Source: Sphingomonas sp. Leaf9 (lineage in GTDB: Bacteria; Pseudomonadota; Alphaproteobacteria; Sphingomonadales; Sphingomonadaceae). Taken from it: 64,000 nt of DNA. The stretch is taken from NCBI RefSeq assembly GCF_001421355.1, contig NZ_LMKC01000002.1, positions 124,001 to 188,000 on the forward strand. The letters are read 5' to 3'. Made by a program: the position numbers and the translations under genes. Below the pieces are notes generated by a model. That model was not told the DNA's origin, ran no database searches, and saw only the letters and a program-made list of their open reading frames with translations. The stretch's first letter is position 1; every line of letters starts with the position of its first letter. Below, piece after piece: positions 1-7,819 of this stretch.

Positions 1-101
1 ACCAGCGCCGCGCCCAGCTCCTTGGACTTGAGGACGTCGCCATCTTCGCGCGCCTTGTCGAGGCGCTTCTGGGTTGGGCTTTCGGTTTTGTCCTCGCTCA
101 A
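1..101 (-). CDS. flhB: FlhB, flagellar export-gate/switch protein (5' end only)
   Basis: Start of FlhB, the inner-membrane protein of the flagellar type III export gate that switches secretion from hook to filament substrates. Only about 33 codons are present before the gene leaves the left edge. They read SEDKTESPTQKRLDKARE, the charged N-terminus typical of FlhB before its first membrane helix. The inferred start is TTG at 101, which overlaps the fliR stop as TTGA, so translation is probably coupled to fliR. Family assignment is firm from the motif and from its position after fliR; the TTG start is inferred from the frame and overlap. Confidence 0.85.
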   Translation of the reverse strand, partial: MSEDKTESPTQKRLDKAREDGDVLKSKELGAAL

Positions 102-880
102 CGCACGCCTCCCAGCACCAGCGTATTGGCGGCGTCCAGCGCCTCCTGCACGATGACCAGCATATAATCGGTCATCGCGGGCAGCGCGACGAACAAGGCG
201 ACGACCCCGACGAACAGGCTGGCGGGCAGCCCGACTGCAAACAGGTTGAGTGCGGGGGCCGAGCGCGACAGCATCCCCATGACGAGGTTGAGGCACAGCA
301 GCAGGAACCCGACCGGCAGCGCAAGCAGCAGCCCCGACAGGAACGCATAGCCGCCGAAGATCGCGATATTCTCCAGCTTGGCCGCGCTCAGCCACGCCGC
401 GCCCGGCGGCAGCAATTCATAGGAGCGCACGATCAGGTCGATCAGCAGCAGATGCCCGTCGAGCGACAGGAACAGCAAGGTCAGCAGCACCGACAGGAAG
501 GTGCCGAGCGCCGGGCTCTGCGCGCCGTTCTGCGGATCGACCATCGCCGCAAAGCCGATGCCCATCGAAATGCCGATGATCTCGGCGGCGATGACCGGCG
601 CGGCAAACGCGATCTGCAGGACAAAACCGATGGCGAGCCCCACCAGCCCTTCGGCGGCGATGCTGAGGATGGTGGTGACCGAAAAAATGTCGGCCGGAAT
701 GGCGAAGGGCTGCGCCTTCAGCACCAGTACCGCGATCGCGCCCGACAGCAGCACCCGCACCTGCACCGGCATCGCCACCGCGCCGAACACGGGGGCGACG
801 ATGAACGCCGCGCCGATGCGGACCATGGTGAAGAGCAGCGCCCAGAGCTGCGGCTCGACCGACAGGCCGAAGCCTAGCAT
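98..880 (-). CDS. fliR: FliR, flagellar export-gate membrane protein
   Basis: FliR (260 aa) is one of the integral membrane proteins of the flagellar type III export gate, assembling with FliP and FliQ into the secretion channel. The protein is almost entirely hydrophobic, with about six membrane segments and the conserved core around GISMGFAAMVDPQNG (here IGISMGIGFAAMVDPQNG). The open frame extends upstream to 1012, but that extension is Arg-rich and lies inside a repeat-bearing spacer, so the ATG at 880 (MLGFGLSVEPQLW) is chosen. It is separated from fliQ by an unusual 268-base gap and overlaps the flhB start by 4 bases. Confidence 0.93.
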   Translation of the reverse strand: MLGFGLSVEPQLWALLFTMVRIGAAFIVAPVFGAVAMPVQVRVLLSGAIAVLVLKAQPFAIPADIFSVTTILSIAAEGLVGLAIGFVLQIAFAAPVIAAEIIGISMGIGFAAMVDPQNGAQSPALGTFLSVLLTLLFLSLDGHLLLIDLIVRSYELLPPGAAWLSAAKLENIAIFGGYAFLSGLLLALPVGFLLLCLNLVMGMLSRSAPALNLFAVGLPASLFVGVVALFVALPAMTDYMLVIVQEALDAANTLVLGGVR

Positions 881-1148
881 GGGGCGGGTGTCCGCGACGC
901 TACCCGCATACTCCACCGTACCCCCGCGCAGGCGGGGGCCCAGAGCCACGAATGCCGCCGCCCGCGACCCTGGACCCCTGCTTGCGCGGCGGTCCGGCAC
1001 GTGGCGAGCCAACTGCCAGCCAACCCCCCTTCGTCATTCCGGCGAAGGCCGAAATCCATTGTGTCGGACGCTATCGATGACGCGCAACTGTCCCCCCCTC
1101 CATGGATTCCGGCCTCCGCCGGAATGACGGAAGGAGTGCAAACGATCG
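881..1148. repeat. Repeat-containing spacer between fliQ and fliR
   Basis: No gene is seen in this 268-base gap in an otherwise gapless operon. It contains an inverted repeat: 1031-1059 (CGTCATTCCGGCGAAGGCC...) and 1102-1129 (...GGCCTCCGCCGGAATGACG) pair over about 28 positions with 2 mismatches, leaving a 42-base loop. A smaller hairpin, CCCCCGCGCAGGCGGGGG, lies near 922-939. Such GTCATTCCGGC-type and CCCGCGCAGGCGGG-type palindromes are common intergenic repeats in alphaproteobacteria. Effects on fliR/flhB expression (attenuation, mRNA processing) are possible but not shown. Confidence 0.7.
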
Positions 1149-1418
1149 TCACCGCACCAGATCCGGAATCCGCTCGAAGATACTCGTCGTGAAATCGCTG
1201 AGCAGCCCGAGGATCATCCCCCCGAACACCGCCAGGCTGATGCCGACCACCGCCAGCTTCGGCACGAACGATAGCGTCTGTTCGTTGATCGACGTCGCCG
1301 CCTGGATCATGCCGAGGATCAGCCCGCTGAGCAGCGCCGGAATCAGGATGGGTGCGGCGACCAGTGCCAGCACCCACATCGCTTCGCGCGCGACGGTCAT
1401 GAAATAGCCTGCGTCCAT
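1149..1418 (-). CDS. fliQ: FliQ, flagellar export-gate membrane protein
   Basis: FliQ (89 aa) is a small two-helix membrane protein of the flagellar export gate that surrounds the FliP/FliR channel. Its size is normal for the family, and it shows two hydrophobic segments separated by a polar stretch (INEQTLSFVPK, the conserved FliQ loop). The frame opens at 1445, but ATG 1418 (MDAGYFMTVAREAMWV) matches the usual FliQ N-terminus and lies 4 bases after the fliP stop. It is the last gene before the repeat-bearing gap upstream of fliR. Confidence 0.93.
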   Translation of the reverse strand: MDAGYFMTVAREAMWVLALVAAPILIPALLSGLILGMIQAATSINEQTLSFVPKLAVVGISLAVFGGMILGLLSDFTTSIFERIPDLVR

Positions 1419-1422
1419 GGCG

Positions 1423-2361
1423 TTACGTCCCGAAAGAGGCGGCAAGGCTGCCCATCGTCAATGCCCAGCCATCGACCAGCACGAACAGCAGCAACTTGAA
1501 CGGCAGCGAGATGATCGTCGGCGACAGCATCATCATGCCGAGCGACATCAGGACCGTCGCCACCACCAGGTCGATGACGATGAAGGGGAGGAAGATCAGG
1601 AACGCGATCTGGAACGCGGTCTTGAGTTCGCTGGTGACGAAGGCGGGCAGCAGGATCGTGAACGGCGTGTCGGCGGGCGTCGCGATCGGGCCGATCTTGG
1701 CCATCTGCGCGAACATCGTCACGTCCTTGGTCCGGGTCTGCTTCAGCATGAATGCATGGAGCGGCAGGCTGGCCGCCTCGATCATCTGCGTCGAACTGAT
1801 CTGCCCGGCGGCATAGGGCTTGATCGCCGTTTCGTTGATCCGCCCGATCACCGGCGACATGACAAACAGCGACAGGAACAGCGACAGGCCGATCAGCACC
1901 TGGTTCGGCGGCGTCTGTTGCAGGCCCAGCGCCTGGCGCAGCACCGCCAGCACGATGATGATCCGGGTAAAGCTGGTCATCATCAGCAGGATGCCGGGCA
2001 GGACCGACAACAGCCCCATGATGATGAGGATCTGCAGCGACAACGCCATCGGCGCGTCGTTGCCCCCCCCCAGCTGCCCCAGCGCACGGTCGAGCGCGTC
2101 GGCGGCCCCCGGCGTCGGCGCGGGCGCGGCGGGCACCCCTTGCGCCATCGCCGGTACCGCCAGGAACAGCATCAATGCGATGCCCAGCACCGCCAGCACG
2201 AGTTCGAACCGCCAGTGCGGCAGCGTGCGCGCGGGCCGGCGGACCTTGACGGTCTGCGCCGGCACGGTCGCCATCGTCCGCCGGCGCGCGGCGGCGATCG
2301 GCGACGGCCGATACCGCATCCGCGACAATACCGGCGCAATCTTCCCCCCCAGGACGCTCAC
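1423..2361 (-). CDS. fliP: FliP, flagellar export-gate membrane protein
   Basis: FliP (312 aa) forms the central ring of the flagellar export channel. After about 45 residues of Arg/Pro-rich lead there is a signal-like segment ending in VPAMA, as expected because FliP is made with a cleavable signal. A variable Pro/Ala region follows, then the conserved membrane domain with [20 protein letters not shown] and a C-terminal [20 protein letters not shown] motif. Start is GTG at 2361, overlapping the fliO stop as GTGA. The N-terminal extension ahead of the signal segment is longer than in enteric FliP, so an internal start (MATVPAQ at codon 30) is an alternative. Confidence 0.93.
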   Translation of the reverse strand: MSVLGGKIAPVLSRMRYRPSPIAAARRRTMATVPAQTVKVRRPARTLPHWRFELVLAVLGIALMLFLAVPAMAQGVPAAPAPTPGAADALDRALGQLGGGNDAPMALSLQILIIMGLLSVLPGILLMMTSFTRIIIVLAVLRQALGLQQTPPNQVLIGLSLFLSLFVMSPVIGRINETAIKPYAAGQISSTQMIEAASLPLHAFMLKQTRTKDVTMFAQMAKIGPIATPADTPFTILLPAFVTSELKTAFQIAFLIFLPFIVIDLVVATVLMSLGMMMLSPTIISLPFKLLLFVLVDGWALTMGSLAASFGT

Positions 2362-2612
2362 TTGTCGCCCCGGTCCAGCAACGTGACCCCGTTACGGCTG
2401 ACCGATACCAGCAGCAGCCGGTCGTCGAATTCCAGCACGGCGAGCTTCGTGCCGGTCGACACCATCATCGTCTCGCGCACCTTGACCAGCCGTTCGCCCT
2501 GATTGCCCGGCATCCGTGCTTCCAGCCGACGCCACAGATACAGGCAACCGATCATCAGCCCGCATACCAGCGGCAGCAGGATGACCAGCTTCAGGATGTA
2601 CGACCACATCAT
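2358..2612 (-). CDS. fliO: FliO, flagellar export-gate assembly factor
   Basis: FliO (84 aa) helps assemble FliP into the export gate. It has one N-terminal membrane helix (residues about 4-27, [20 protein letters not shown]) followed by a short basic cytoplasmic domain with the FliO-type stretch [20 protein letters not shown]. The same reading frame opens far upstream, but that part is out-of-frame fliM/fliN sequence, and ATG 2612 overlaps the fliN stop by one base. Alternative start: the next ATG at 2609. It lies between fliN and fliP, the usual place for fliO. Confidence 0.88.
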   Translation of the reverse strand: MMWSYILKLVILLPLVCGLMIGCLYLWRRLEARMPGNQGERLVKVRETMMVSTGTKLAVLEFDDRLLLVSVSRNGVTLLDRGDK

Positions 2613-2908
2613 CAGCGGCTGACCCGCTTGTCCGGGCTGACCAGCTCGGTCATGCGCACGCCGAAGCGGTCGCCGACGGTCACCACCTCGCCCCGCCCGA
2701 TCAGCGTGCCGTTGACGAACACGTCGAGCAGCTCGTTGGCGGCACGGTCCAGCTCGATCACGCTCGATTCGCTCAGCGCCAGCAGTTCGCGCAGCGTCAG
2801 CTGCGTCGACCCGATCTCGACGGTCAGGCGGACATCGACATCCTGCAACAGCTTGAAATTGGCGGCGAGCGACGCTTCGGCGGGGAAGCCACCGGTCATC
2901 TCGTTCAT
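2612..2908 (-). CDS. fliN: FliN, flagellar motor switch protein
   Basis: FliN (98 aa) is the lower C-ring protein that takes part in switching and docks the FliH/FliI export complex. The sequence is a nearly bare SpoA domain: LLQDVDVRLTVEIGSTQLTLRELL, then ELLDVFVNGTLIGRGEVV and a terminal RFGVRMTELV, the standard FliN signature. A short N-terminal tail of about 18 residues precedes it, so it belongs to the short FliN class. ATG 2908 overlaps the 3' end of fliM by 4 bases (ATGA). Confidence 0.95.
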   Translation of the reverse strand: MNEMTGGFPAEASLAANFKLLQDVDVRLTVEIGSTQLTLRELLALSESSVIELDRAANELLDVFVNGTLIGRGEVVTVGDRFGVRMTELVSPDKRVSR

Positions 2909-3858
2909 TGGAATTCCTCTTCGAAACCGGGGTCGATGGAGTTGAGCTTGATCGCGGCCTGTCCGTTGGCGGTGCCGACCGTGCCGGTGCCCAGCCGCCG
3001 GTTGGCGACCCAGACGGGGACCTGCGGGCCAAAGCTGATCGGGATGATATCCCCCTCCTTCAGCTCCAGCAGCAGGGCGAGCGACACGACCGGTTCGGCC
3101 AGCACCGATCGCACCGGCAGCTTCACCGACATAACCGCACGCGTCAGGCCCGCCAGCCATTTGGGATCGGGCGCGCTCTTGCCGTGCACCTTGGTCGACA
3201 GCTGCGGGGCATGGGGCTTCAGCGCGGCGACGGGATAGAGGATGTCGATGAAGGTCGGCTCCGCATCGCCCACCGCGATGCCGAACCGGGTCGCGATCAC
3301 CGCGTCCTCGCCATCGATCGCGCCCATCATCGCCGGGTTCGATTCGGGGTTGCCGGGTTCGAAGCCGATGCCGGCCAGCGGACCCCACGCCTCGCTCAGC
3401 GGCTGGGCGATCGCGCCTGCCAGCCGCCGCAGCATCGCCTCGGCCGCCGGCGAGAATTCGATCGGCAGCGGGGCGGGGGCCTCGCCGAACCCGCCAAAGA
3501 AGATATCGAGCACTTCGAGCAGGAACGCGCCGTCGAACACGATGATCGCCGGGCTTCCCCCGGTCGACAGCGTCATCGGCACCCATCCGGTCAGCCGGTC
3601 CTTGCGCCGCGCCTGCACATAGCCCGCGAATCGATCGACCTCGACCGGTTCGGACCAGCTGCGCACGCCCCGGCGCAGCAGCGGTTCGAACACCTGCCGC
3701 AGCGATCGCGCCATCCGTGCCGACAGATGCTCCAGCGCGTGGAGATCGCCGAACGGATTCAGGTTCGCCGCGCCCAGCGTGGGCACGTGCGACGCCGGGG
3801 CCGTCCGGCGGGCCCGTTCGCGGCGCTCGGGCGCGGAGGTGGATGGCGCGTTAACCAT
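2905..3858 (-). CDS. fliM: FliM, flagellar motor switch protein
   Basis: FliM (317 aa) is the middle C-ring protein that connects FliG to FliN and receives CheY-P. The central FliM domain is seen at about residues 35-230 (ALEHLSARMARSLRQVFEPL onward), and the C-terminal SpoA domain at about 235-312 (LPVRSVLAEPVVSLALLLEL, then GDIIPISFGPQVPVWVANRR). The N-terminus is basic and Ala/Pro-rich (MVNAPSTSAPERRERARR) and does not show a clear LSQxEIDxLL CheY-P docking motif, which is unusual for a chemotaxis-responsive FliM. It follows fliL by 6 bases. Confidence 0.93.
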   Translation of the reverse strand: MVNAPSTSAPERRERARRTAPASHVPTLGAANLNPFGDLHALEHLSARMARSLRQVFEPLLRRGVRSWSEPVEVDRFAGYVQARRKDRLTGWVPMTLSTGGSPAIIVFDGAFLLEVLDIFFGGFGEAPAPLPIEFSPAAEAMLRRLAGAIAQPLSEAWGPLAGIGFEPGNPESNPAMMGAIDGEDAVIATRFGIAVGDAEPTFIDILYPVAALKPHAPQLSTKVHGKSAPDPKWLAGLTRAVMSVKLPVRSVLAEPVVSLALLLELKEGDIIPISFGPQVPVWVANRRLGTGTVGTANGQAAIKLNSIDPGFEEEFQ

Positions 3859-3864
3859 GCACGT

Positions 3865-4545
3865 TTACTGAACGACAAATTGGGTAAAATAAACGTTACC
3901 GACGCCGCCAAAGCCCTCTTTCTGCTCCAAAGTGTCGTTGATCGCCTTTTTGATGCGCAGCGACAGCTGTTTCTTACCCTCGGCGGTGAACACCTGGTCC
4001 TCGGTGGTCTCGCCCAGCGCCAGCAGGATCGCCGAGCGAATCGCGATTTCATGGGTCTTCAGGTTGTCGAGCACCTTGTGGTCGTACGACGTCGAGATGG
4101 CGATGCCGACCTGGATGAAGTGCGTGCTGTCGGTCAGGTTGGAGGTGAACTCCTTGTCCATCGCGTAATAGCTCGACGCATAGCGGTCGCCGCCTTCCAT
4201 CTCGGGCGTCGGGCGGCCGCCCTCGCCGTTGTTGGCCGCCGCGTCACCGCCGCCTTCGCCGCCACCCTCACCGCCGCCGCCGCCTTCGCCACCGCCTTCA
4301 CCGCCGGCGGCGCTGGCCTTCACTTCCTCGGACTTGGGGACCAGCTTGGGCAGGTCCTTCTTGACCGCCTCATGCTCGCCTTCCTTGGCGTGCCCGCCGC
4401 CGATCAGGCCGGACGAGCTGGCATACAGCCCGGCACCGACGCCACCGCCCAGCAGGACGAGGACGCCGACCGCCATGACGATGATCTTGCCGAGCTTGCC
4501 CTTCTTCTTGGCCGGTTTTTCCTCCGGCGTGTCCTTGTCGCTCAT
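3865..4545 (-). CDS. fliL: FliL, flagellar stator-associated membrane protein
   Basis: FliL (226 aa) is a single-pass inner-membrane protein that surrounds the stator units and supports torque. The cytoplasmic tail is Lys-rich (EEKPAKKKGKLGK), the membrane helix spans about residues 19-41, and the periplasmic C-terminal domain starts near YAMDKEFTSNL and ends in the conserved FTQFVVQ. Between helix and domain lies a low-complexity Gly/Glu linker at about residues 80-110 (runs of GEGGG), longer than in most FliL proteins. ATG 4545 lies 12 bases after the fliK stop. Confidence 0.93.
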   Translation of the reverse strand: MSDKDTPEEKPAKKKGKLGKIIVMAVGVLVLLGGGVGAGLYASSSGLIGGGHAKEGEHEAVKKDLPKLVPKSEEVKASAAGGEGGGEGGGGGEGGGEGGGDAAANNGEGGRPTPEMEGGDRYASSYYAMDKEFTSNLTDSTHFIQVGIAISTSYDHKVLDNLKTHEIAIRSAILLALGETTEDQVFTAEGKKQLSLRIKKAINDTLEQKEGFGGVGNVYFTQFVVQ

Positions 4546-4556
4546 GTCATACTTCC

Positions 4557-7358
4557 TCAGGCGATACGATCATCGGATCGGGTGGTTTGGGTATGGGCTT
4601 GGGTCGCCGGTCGCGGCGCGCGGGGGGCGGGGTTGCCCTGATCCTGCGCCTGCCGCTGCGACTGTTGCGATTGCGCTTGCGTGCCGACATCGACCTGCAT
4701 CCCGCCCAGCTTCAGCCCGCGTGCCTCGGCCATCTGCACCAGGCGCGGCTGCGCCTCGGCTAGCAGGCGCCCGGCATCGGCATTGTCGCTGCTGAAGTGG
4801 ACATGCAGCTTGCCGTCATCGCCGGTGCGGATCGCCACCTCGACATCGCCCAGCGCATCGGGCGACAGGCGGATGCGGGTTTCGCCGTTGTTCGTGCCGT
4901 TCGCGTCGCGCAGCGTCGTGATCCGGTCGATCATCCCCTCCACCCATTGCGGCTGGCGGGTGTCGAGCGTGGCGCTCGCGGCATGCGCGGTCGGCGCGAC
5001 CGGACGCAATGTGGCAGCCTCCGGTGCCTGCGCGGCGCCGGTGGCCGGGACCGACAGGTCGTCGTCGCGCCGCACGCGAGGGGCAGGGGCGTCGCGATCG
5101 GTGAAGCCGGCATCGACCATCGGCGCTGGCGTCTGCACCGGCGCGGCGGCGACGCGCGTCACCTGCGGCATCGGCGCGGCGGCATGGCTCTCGTGCAGAA
5201 CGGCCGGCGTGATGCCGTCTGTCTCAGGTGCCGGAGGCGTCTCATCGGACACCGGCGCGGTGGAGATCCGCGTAACCGGGGGGGCAACGGTGACCGGCTG
5301 CACGGTAGGCGCGGCGACCGGCACCACCGGCGCGGCAGCCTCGCCGGCGATCGGGATGCGCTCGGCGGCGGGACCGTCCGGGCGCGCGGTCGGTGCGCTC
5401 GCGGGTGCAGGCGCAGCCATCTCCCGCTCGGCCGGGATCGCAGCGGTCGGTGCGGTATCGTTGGCGAGAGGCGCGGTCGTCGTCGCAGCGGCGTGCACCG
5501 TCGGACGGGCGCGGACGACGCCATCGACTACCACCGGCGCTGGCACGGCCGCGTCCACCGGCAAAACCATGGGTGCGACCGGCACCGTCACCGGGCCGGC
5601 GGCGGGCGTCGCCTCGCGCTGACTCTGGGCGCGCAACACCTGTGGGATCGCTGTCGACAAATCGACCGGCACGGCATCGGCGACCTGCGGTGTCGCGTTG
5701 GTAGCCGGCGCGAACGCGTCGACCGTGACCGGAGTGCTTACCGCACCGGCATCCGATAGTGTCGTCGCGGCGGGCACGATGCTCGGCGTGGCCGATGCTG
5801 CTGGCGTGGCGGGTACGGCCGCAGCTGCGAGCGCCGGCATGGCCGATGGCCTGATCGACGGCGCGTCCAGCACGACCGCTGGTGCGACGCTCGACATGGC
5901 AGGCTTGGCCGTCGTCGCATCGGACGCGATGGACGGCGCAGCGGTCGGGATGGTTGGCGTGACCAGTGACTTGTTTGGCGTCGCAGCGGGCGCGACGATC
6001 GGCGCTGCGATCGGGTCGGTTGGCGTGACCGGTAGCTTGGTCGGCGTCGCAGCGGGTGTGACGGTCGACGCCGCGATCGAGTCGGTTGGCGCGGTCAGAG
6101 GCTTGTTCGGCACGACATTCGGCGCGAACGTCGATTCAGCGGTCGGAACGGCTGGCGTGACCAGTGGCGTGCTCAACGTCGCAGCGGGCGCGACGGTTGG
6201 CACCGCGATCGGTACGGTTTGCATGACCGATGGCTTGGGCGGTGTCGCACTCGGTGCGACGGTCGGCGCAGCGCTAGAGATGGTTGGCTTTGCCGATGTC
6301 GTATCAGCCGCGATAGCCGGCGTGGCGGTTTGGATGGCTGGCTTGGTAGACGCTGCGCCGGGCACCGCACGCGACATGACCGGCACCACAGAGGGCGCGG
6401 TCGTCTGCGCGGCCGGCATCCTGGCCATGCGCGGGGCGGCCTGCGGTTGGTCGGGCCGCGCTATGTCGTCGGCCTGTTGCTGCACGACGATATGCGCCGT
6501 CACGACCGTATCGGTGGCGAGCGGCGTCACCGTCCCGTTTGCCGGCGCGGCACGGGCGACAGGCGTCCTATCGGGGATCTGCGTGGCGACGGGCGCGGGG
6601 CGGGCGATCGGGGCGGGCGTCTCGGTGCGCTTCGCCATGCGCATCGGCGGCGCTCCGGCGGGGGTGGGGGCGGTGGCAACGACCTGTCCGTCCTCGATCA
6701 CCAGCGCAGCCGCCGGCTTGGCATCATCGTCCGGCACGACGGGCGGGGTCGGGGGGAGGGCGACAAGGATCGCCTCGGCCGGATGCGGCACGACTGCCGG
6801 CGCGACGACGATCGACGGCGGCGTGGCAGCATCATCGCCGTTCTCGCTCTCGCCGGGCGGCGGCGCATCGCTCGATGGGGTTGGTTCGGCCCGCTTCACG
6901 CGTGGCGGGAGCGGGGCGAAGCGCACCGGTACCGGCAGTTGCAGCGTCGCGCGGGTCGCCACATCCTCGGCACGCGGCGGGGTGGCGGCGGCTTCCTCGT
7001 CGGGCAGTATGCCGGCCAGCGCGCCGACGACCGCCGTCGCGGCCAGCACCGGCGCGACCTGCGCCACGATCGGCGCATCGGCCTCCTGCGTCAGCATCAG
7101 CACCGCCTCGGTCGCCGATACCGGTAGCGGCGGGGCCACCGCCGGCACCGCCTCGACCGGCAGGACCGCCGCGGCAGGCATTACCGGCAAGGGGTTGCCG
7201 GTCGGGGCAGCCGCCTGCCGCTCACCCGGAACCGCATCCCCCGCCGGCACCATCCCCGCGATCAACGCGGCAAAGTCGCCCGCCCCCGACGCGCCAAGCG
7301 GCAGCGTCTGCATCGCAAGCGGGGAGGTGGTGCTGGAAAGGGCCGAGAGCAATTGCAT
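4557..7358 (-). CDS. fliK: FliK, hook-length control protein with Ala/Pro/Thr repeats
   Basis: FliK (933 aa) is the secreted molecular ruler that measures hook length and triggers the FlhB substrate switch. The conserved hook-length domain is near the C-terminus (WVEGMIDRITTLRDANG, then LSPDALGDVEVAIRTGDDG and RLVQMAEARGLKLGGMQVDV). Most of the protein is low-complexity Ala/Pro/Val/Thr sequence, including five back-to-back 22-residue repeats. It is much longer than enteric FliK (about 400 aa). ATG 7358 (MQLLSALSSTTSP) is preferred; an in-frame TTG at 7397 is possible. Long frames on the opposite strand here are shadows of the biased composition. Confidence 0.9.
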   Translation of the reverse strand: MQLLSALSSTTSPLAMQTLPLGASGAGDFAALIAGMVPAGDAVPGERQAAAPTGNPLPVMPAAAVLPVEAVPAVAPPLPVSATEAVLMLTQEADAPIVAQVAPVLAATAVVGALAGILPDEEAAATPPRAEDVATRATLQLPVPVRFAPLPPRVKRAEPTPSSDAPPPGESENGDDAATPPSIVVAPAVVPHPAEAILVALPPTPPVVPDDDAKPAAALVIEDGQVVATAPTPAGAPPMRMAKRTETPAPIARPAPVATQIPDRTPVARAAPANGTVTPLATDTVVTAHIVVQQQADDIARPDQPQAAPRMARMPAAQTTAPSVVPVMSRAVPGAASTKPAIQTATPAIAADTTSAKPTISSAAPTVAPSATPPKPSVMQTVPIAVPTVAPAATLSTPLVTPAVPTAESTFAPNVVPNKPLTAPTDSIAASTVTPAATPTKLPVTPTDPIAAPIVAPAATPNKSLVTPTIPTAAPSIASDATTAKPAMSSVAPAVVLDAPSIRPSAMPALAAAAVPATPAASATPSIVPAATTLSDAGAVSTPVTVDAFAPATNATPQVADAVPVDLSTAIPQVLRAQSQREATPAAGPVTVPVAPMVLPVDAAVPAPVVVDGVVRARPTVHAAATTTAPLANDTAPTAAIPAEREMAAPAPASAPTARPDGPAAERIPIAGEAAAPVVPVAAPTVQPVTVAPPVTRISTAPVSDETPPAPETDGITPAVLHESHAAAPMPQVTRVAAAPVQTPAPMVDAGFTDRDAPAPRVRRDDDLSVPATGAAQAPEAATLRPVAPTAHAASATLDTRQPQWVEGMIDRITTLRDANGTNNGETRIRLSPDALGDVEVAIRTGDDGKLHVHFSSDNADAGRLLAEAQPRLVQMAEARGLKLGGMQVDVGTQAQSQQSQRQAQDQGNPAPRAPRPATQAHTQTTRSDDRIA
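5931..6260 (-). repeat. Five 66-base tandem repeats inside fliK
   Basis: Reading fliK, five consecutive units of exactly 22 codons can be aligned without gaps. They begin VAPSATPPKP, VAPAATLSTP, FAPNVVPNKP, VTPAATPTKL and VAPAATPNKS, and each ends in a form of P(I/T)A(A/V/E)(P/S). Degenerate partial units flank them on both sides. The array looks like past unequal expansion of a ruler domain, which would directly change ruler length. Confidence 0.75.
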
Positions 7359-7390
7359 GGGTCGATCCGTCAAAGCGTTCGACCGGTCGA

Positions 7391-7819
7391 TCAGCAAGGA
7401 TCGTGCCGATTGAGACGGCGCACCGGCGGTGCATTCTCCAGCGCGCGCAATTCACGCAGCGCACGGGCGGCATGGGCGCGCTCCAGCAGCTTTTCGACCG
7501 CGCTCTGGTCGCGCTTGGCGGCCATCGTCGCGGACTTTGCGCGGGTGAGCCCGTCATCGGCCTGCGCCACGCGGTGTTCGACGACCCGCGCGGTGGCGTG
7601 GAGTTTCTCGCGATAATGGGCGGCGGCGCCCAGCGTCTGCGCGCTGGCGCTGGGCGTGGGTACCGGCGACACCGCCTGCGCCAGATGGAGGATGCGGTCG
7701 CGCAGCGCGATCTCTTCCGCCACGCGGGCGGCGGCGCGCGCTTCCTCGGCCTGGGTCAGATTGAGCTGCATGGTCCGCACGCGCAGCACGCGCGCCAGGC
7801 GCTTGGCCTTGTCAGACAC
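7391..7819 (-). CDS. fliJ: FliJ, flagellar export chaperone/ATPase stalk
   Basis: FliJ (142 aa) is the coiled-coil central stalk of the FliI ATPase that helps pass chaperone-substrate complexes to FlhA. The product is almost wholly helical and charged, with heptad-like stretches (AEEARAAARVAEEIALRDR and ATMAAKRDQSAVEKLLERA). Sequence conservation of FliJ is low, so the call rests on size, coiled-coil character and position directly after fliI. The likely start is GTG at 7819 (VSDKAKRLARVLRVR), overlapping the end of fliI by 8 bases; the longer frame from 7849 would overlap fliI further. Confidence 0.82.
   Translation of the reverse strand: MSDKAKRLARVLRVRTMQLNLTQAEEARAAARVAEEIALRDRILHLAQAVSPVPTPSASAQTLGAAAHYREKLHATARVVEHRVAQADDGLTRAKSATMAAKRDQSAVEKLLERAHAARALRELRALENAPPVRRLNRHDPC

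Noticed and set aside
2358-3032. Long upstream extension of fliO
   Set aside because: The extra residues are an out-of-frame reading of fliM/fliN; fliO begins at the ATG at 2612.
5698-7413. 571-codon plus-strand frame opposite fliK
   Set aside because: It is the mirror of a low-complexity Ala/Pro/Thr gene in high-GC DNA; the product is Gly/Ala/Val repeats with no domain, and fliK has conserved ends on the other strand.
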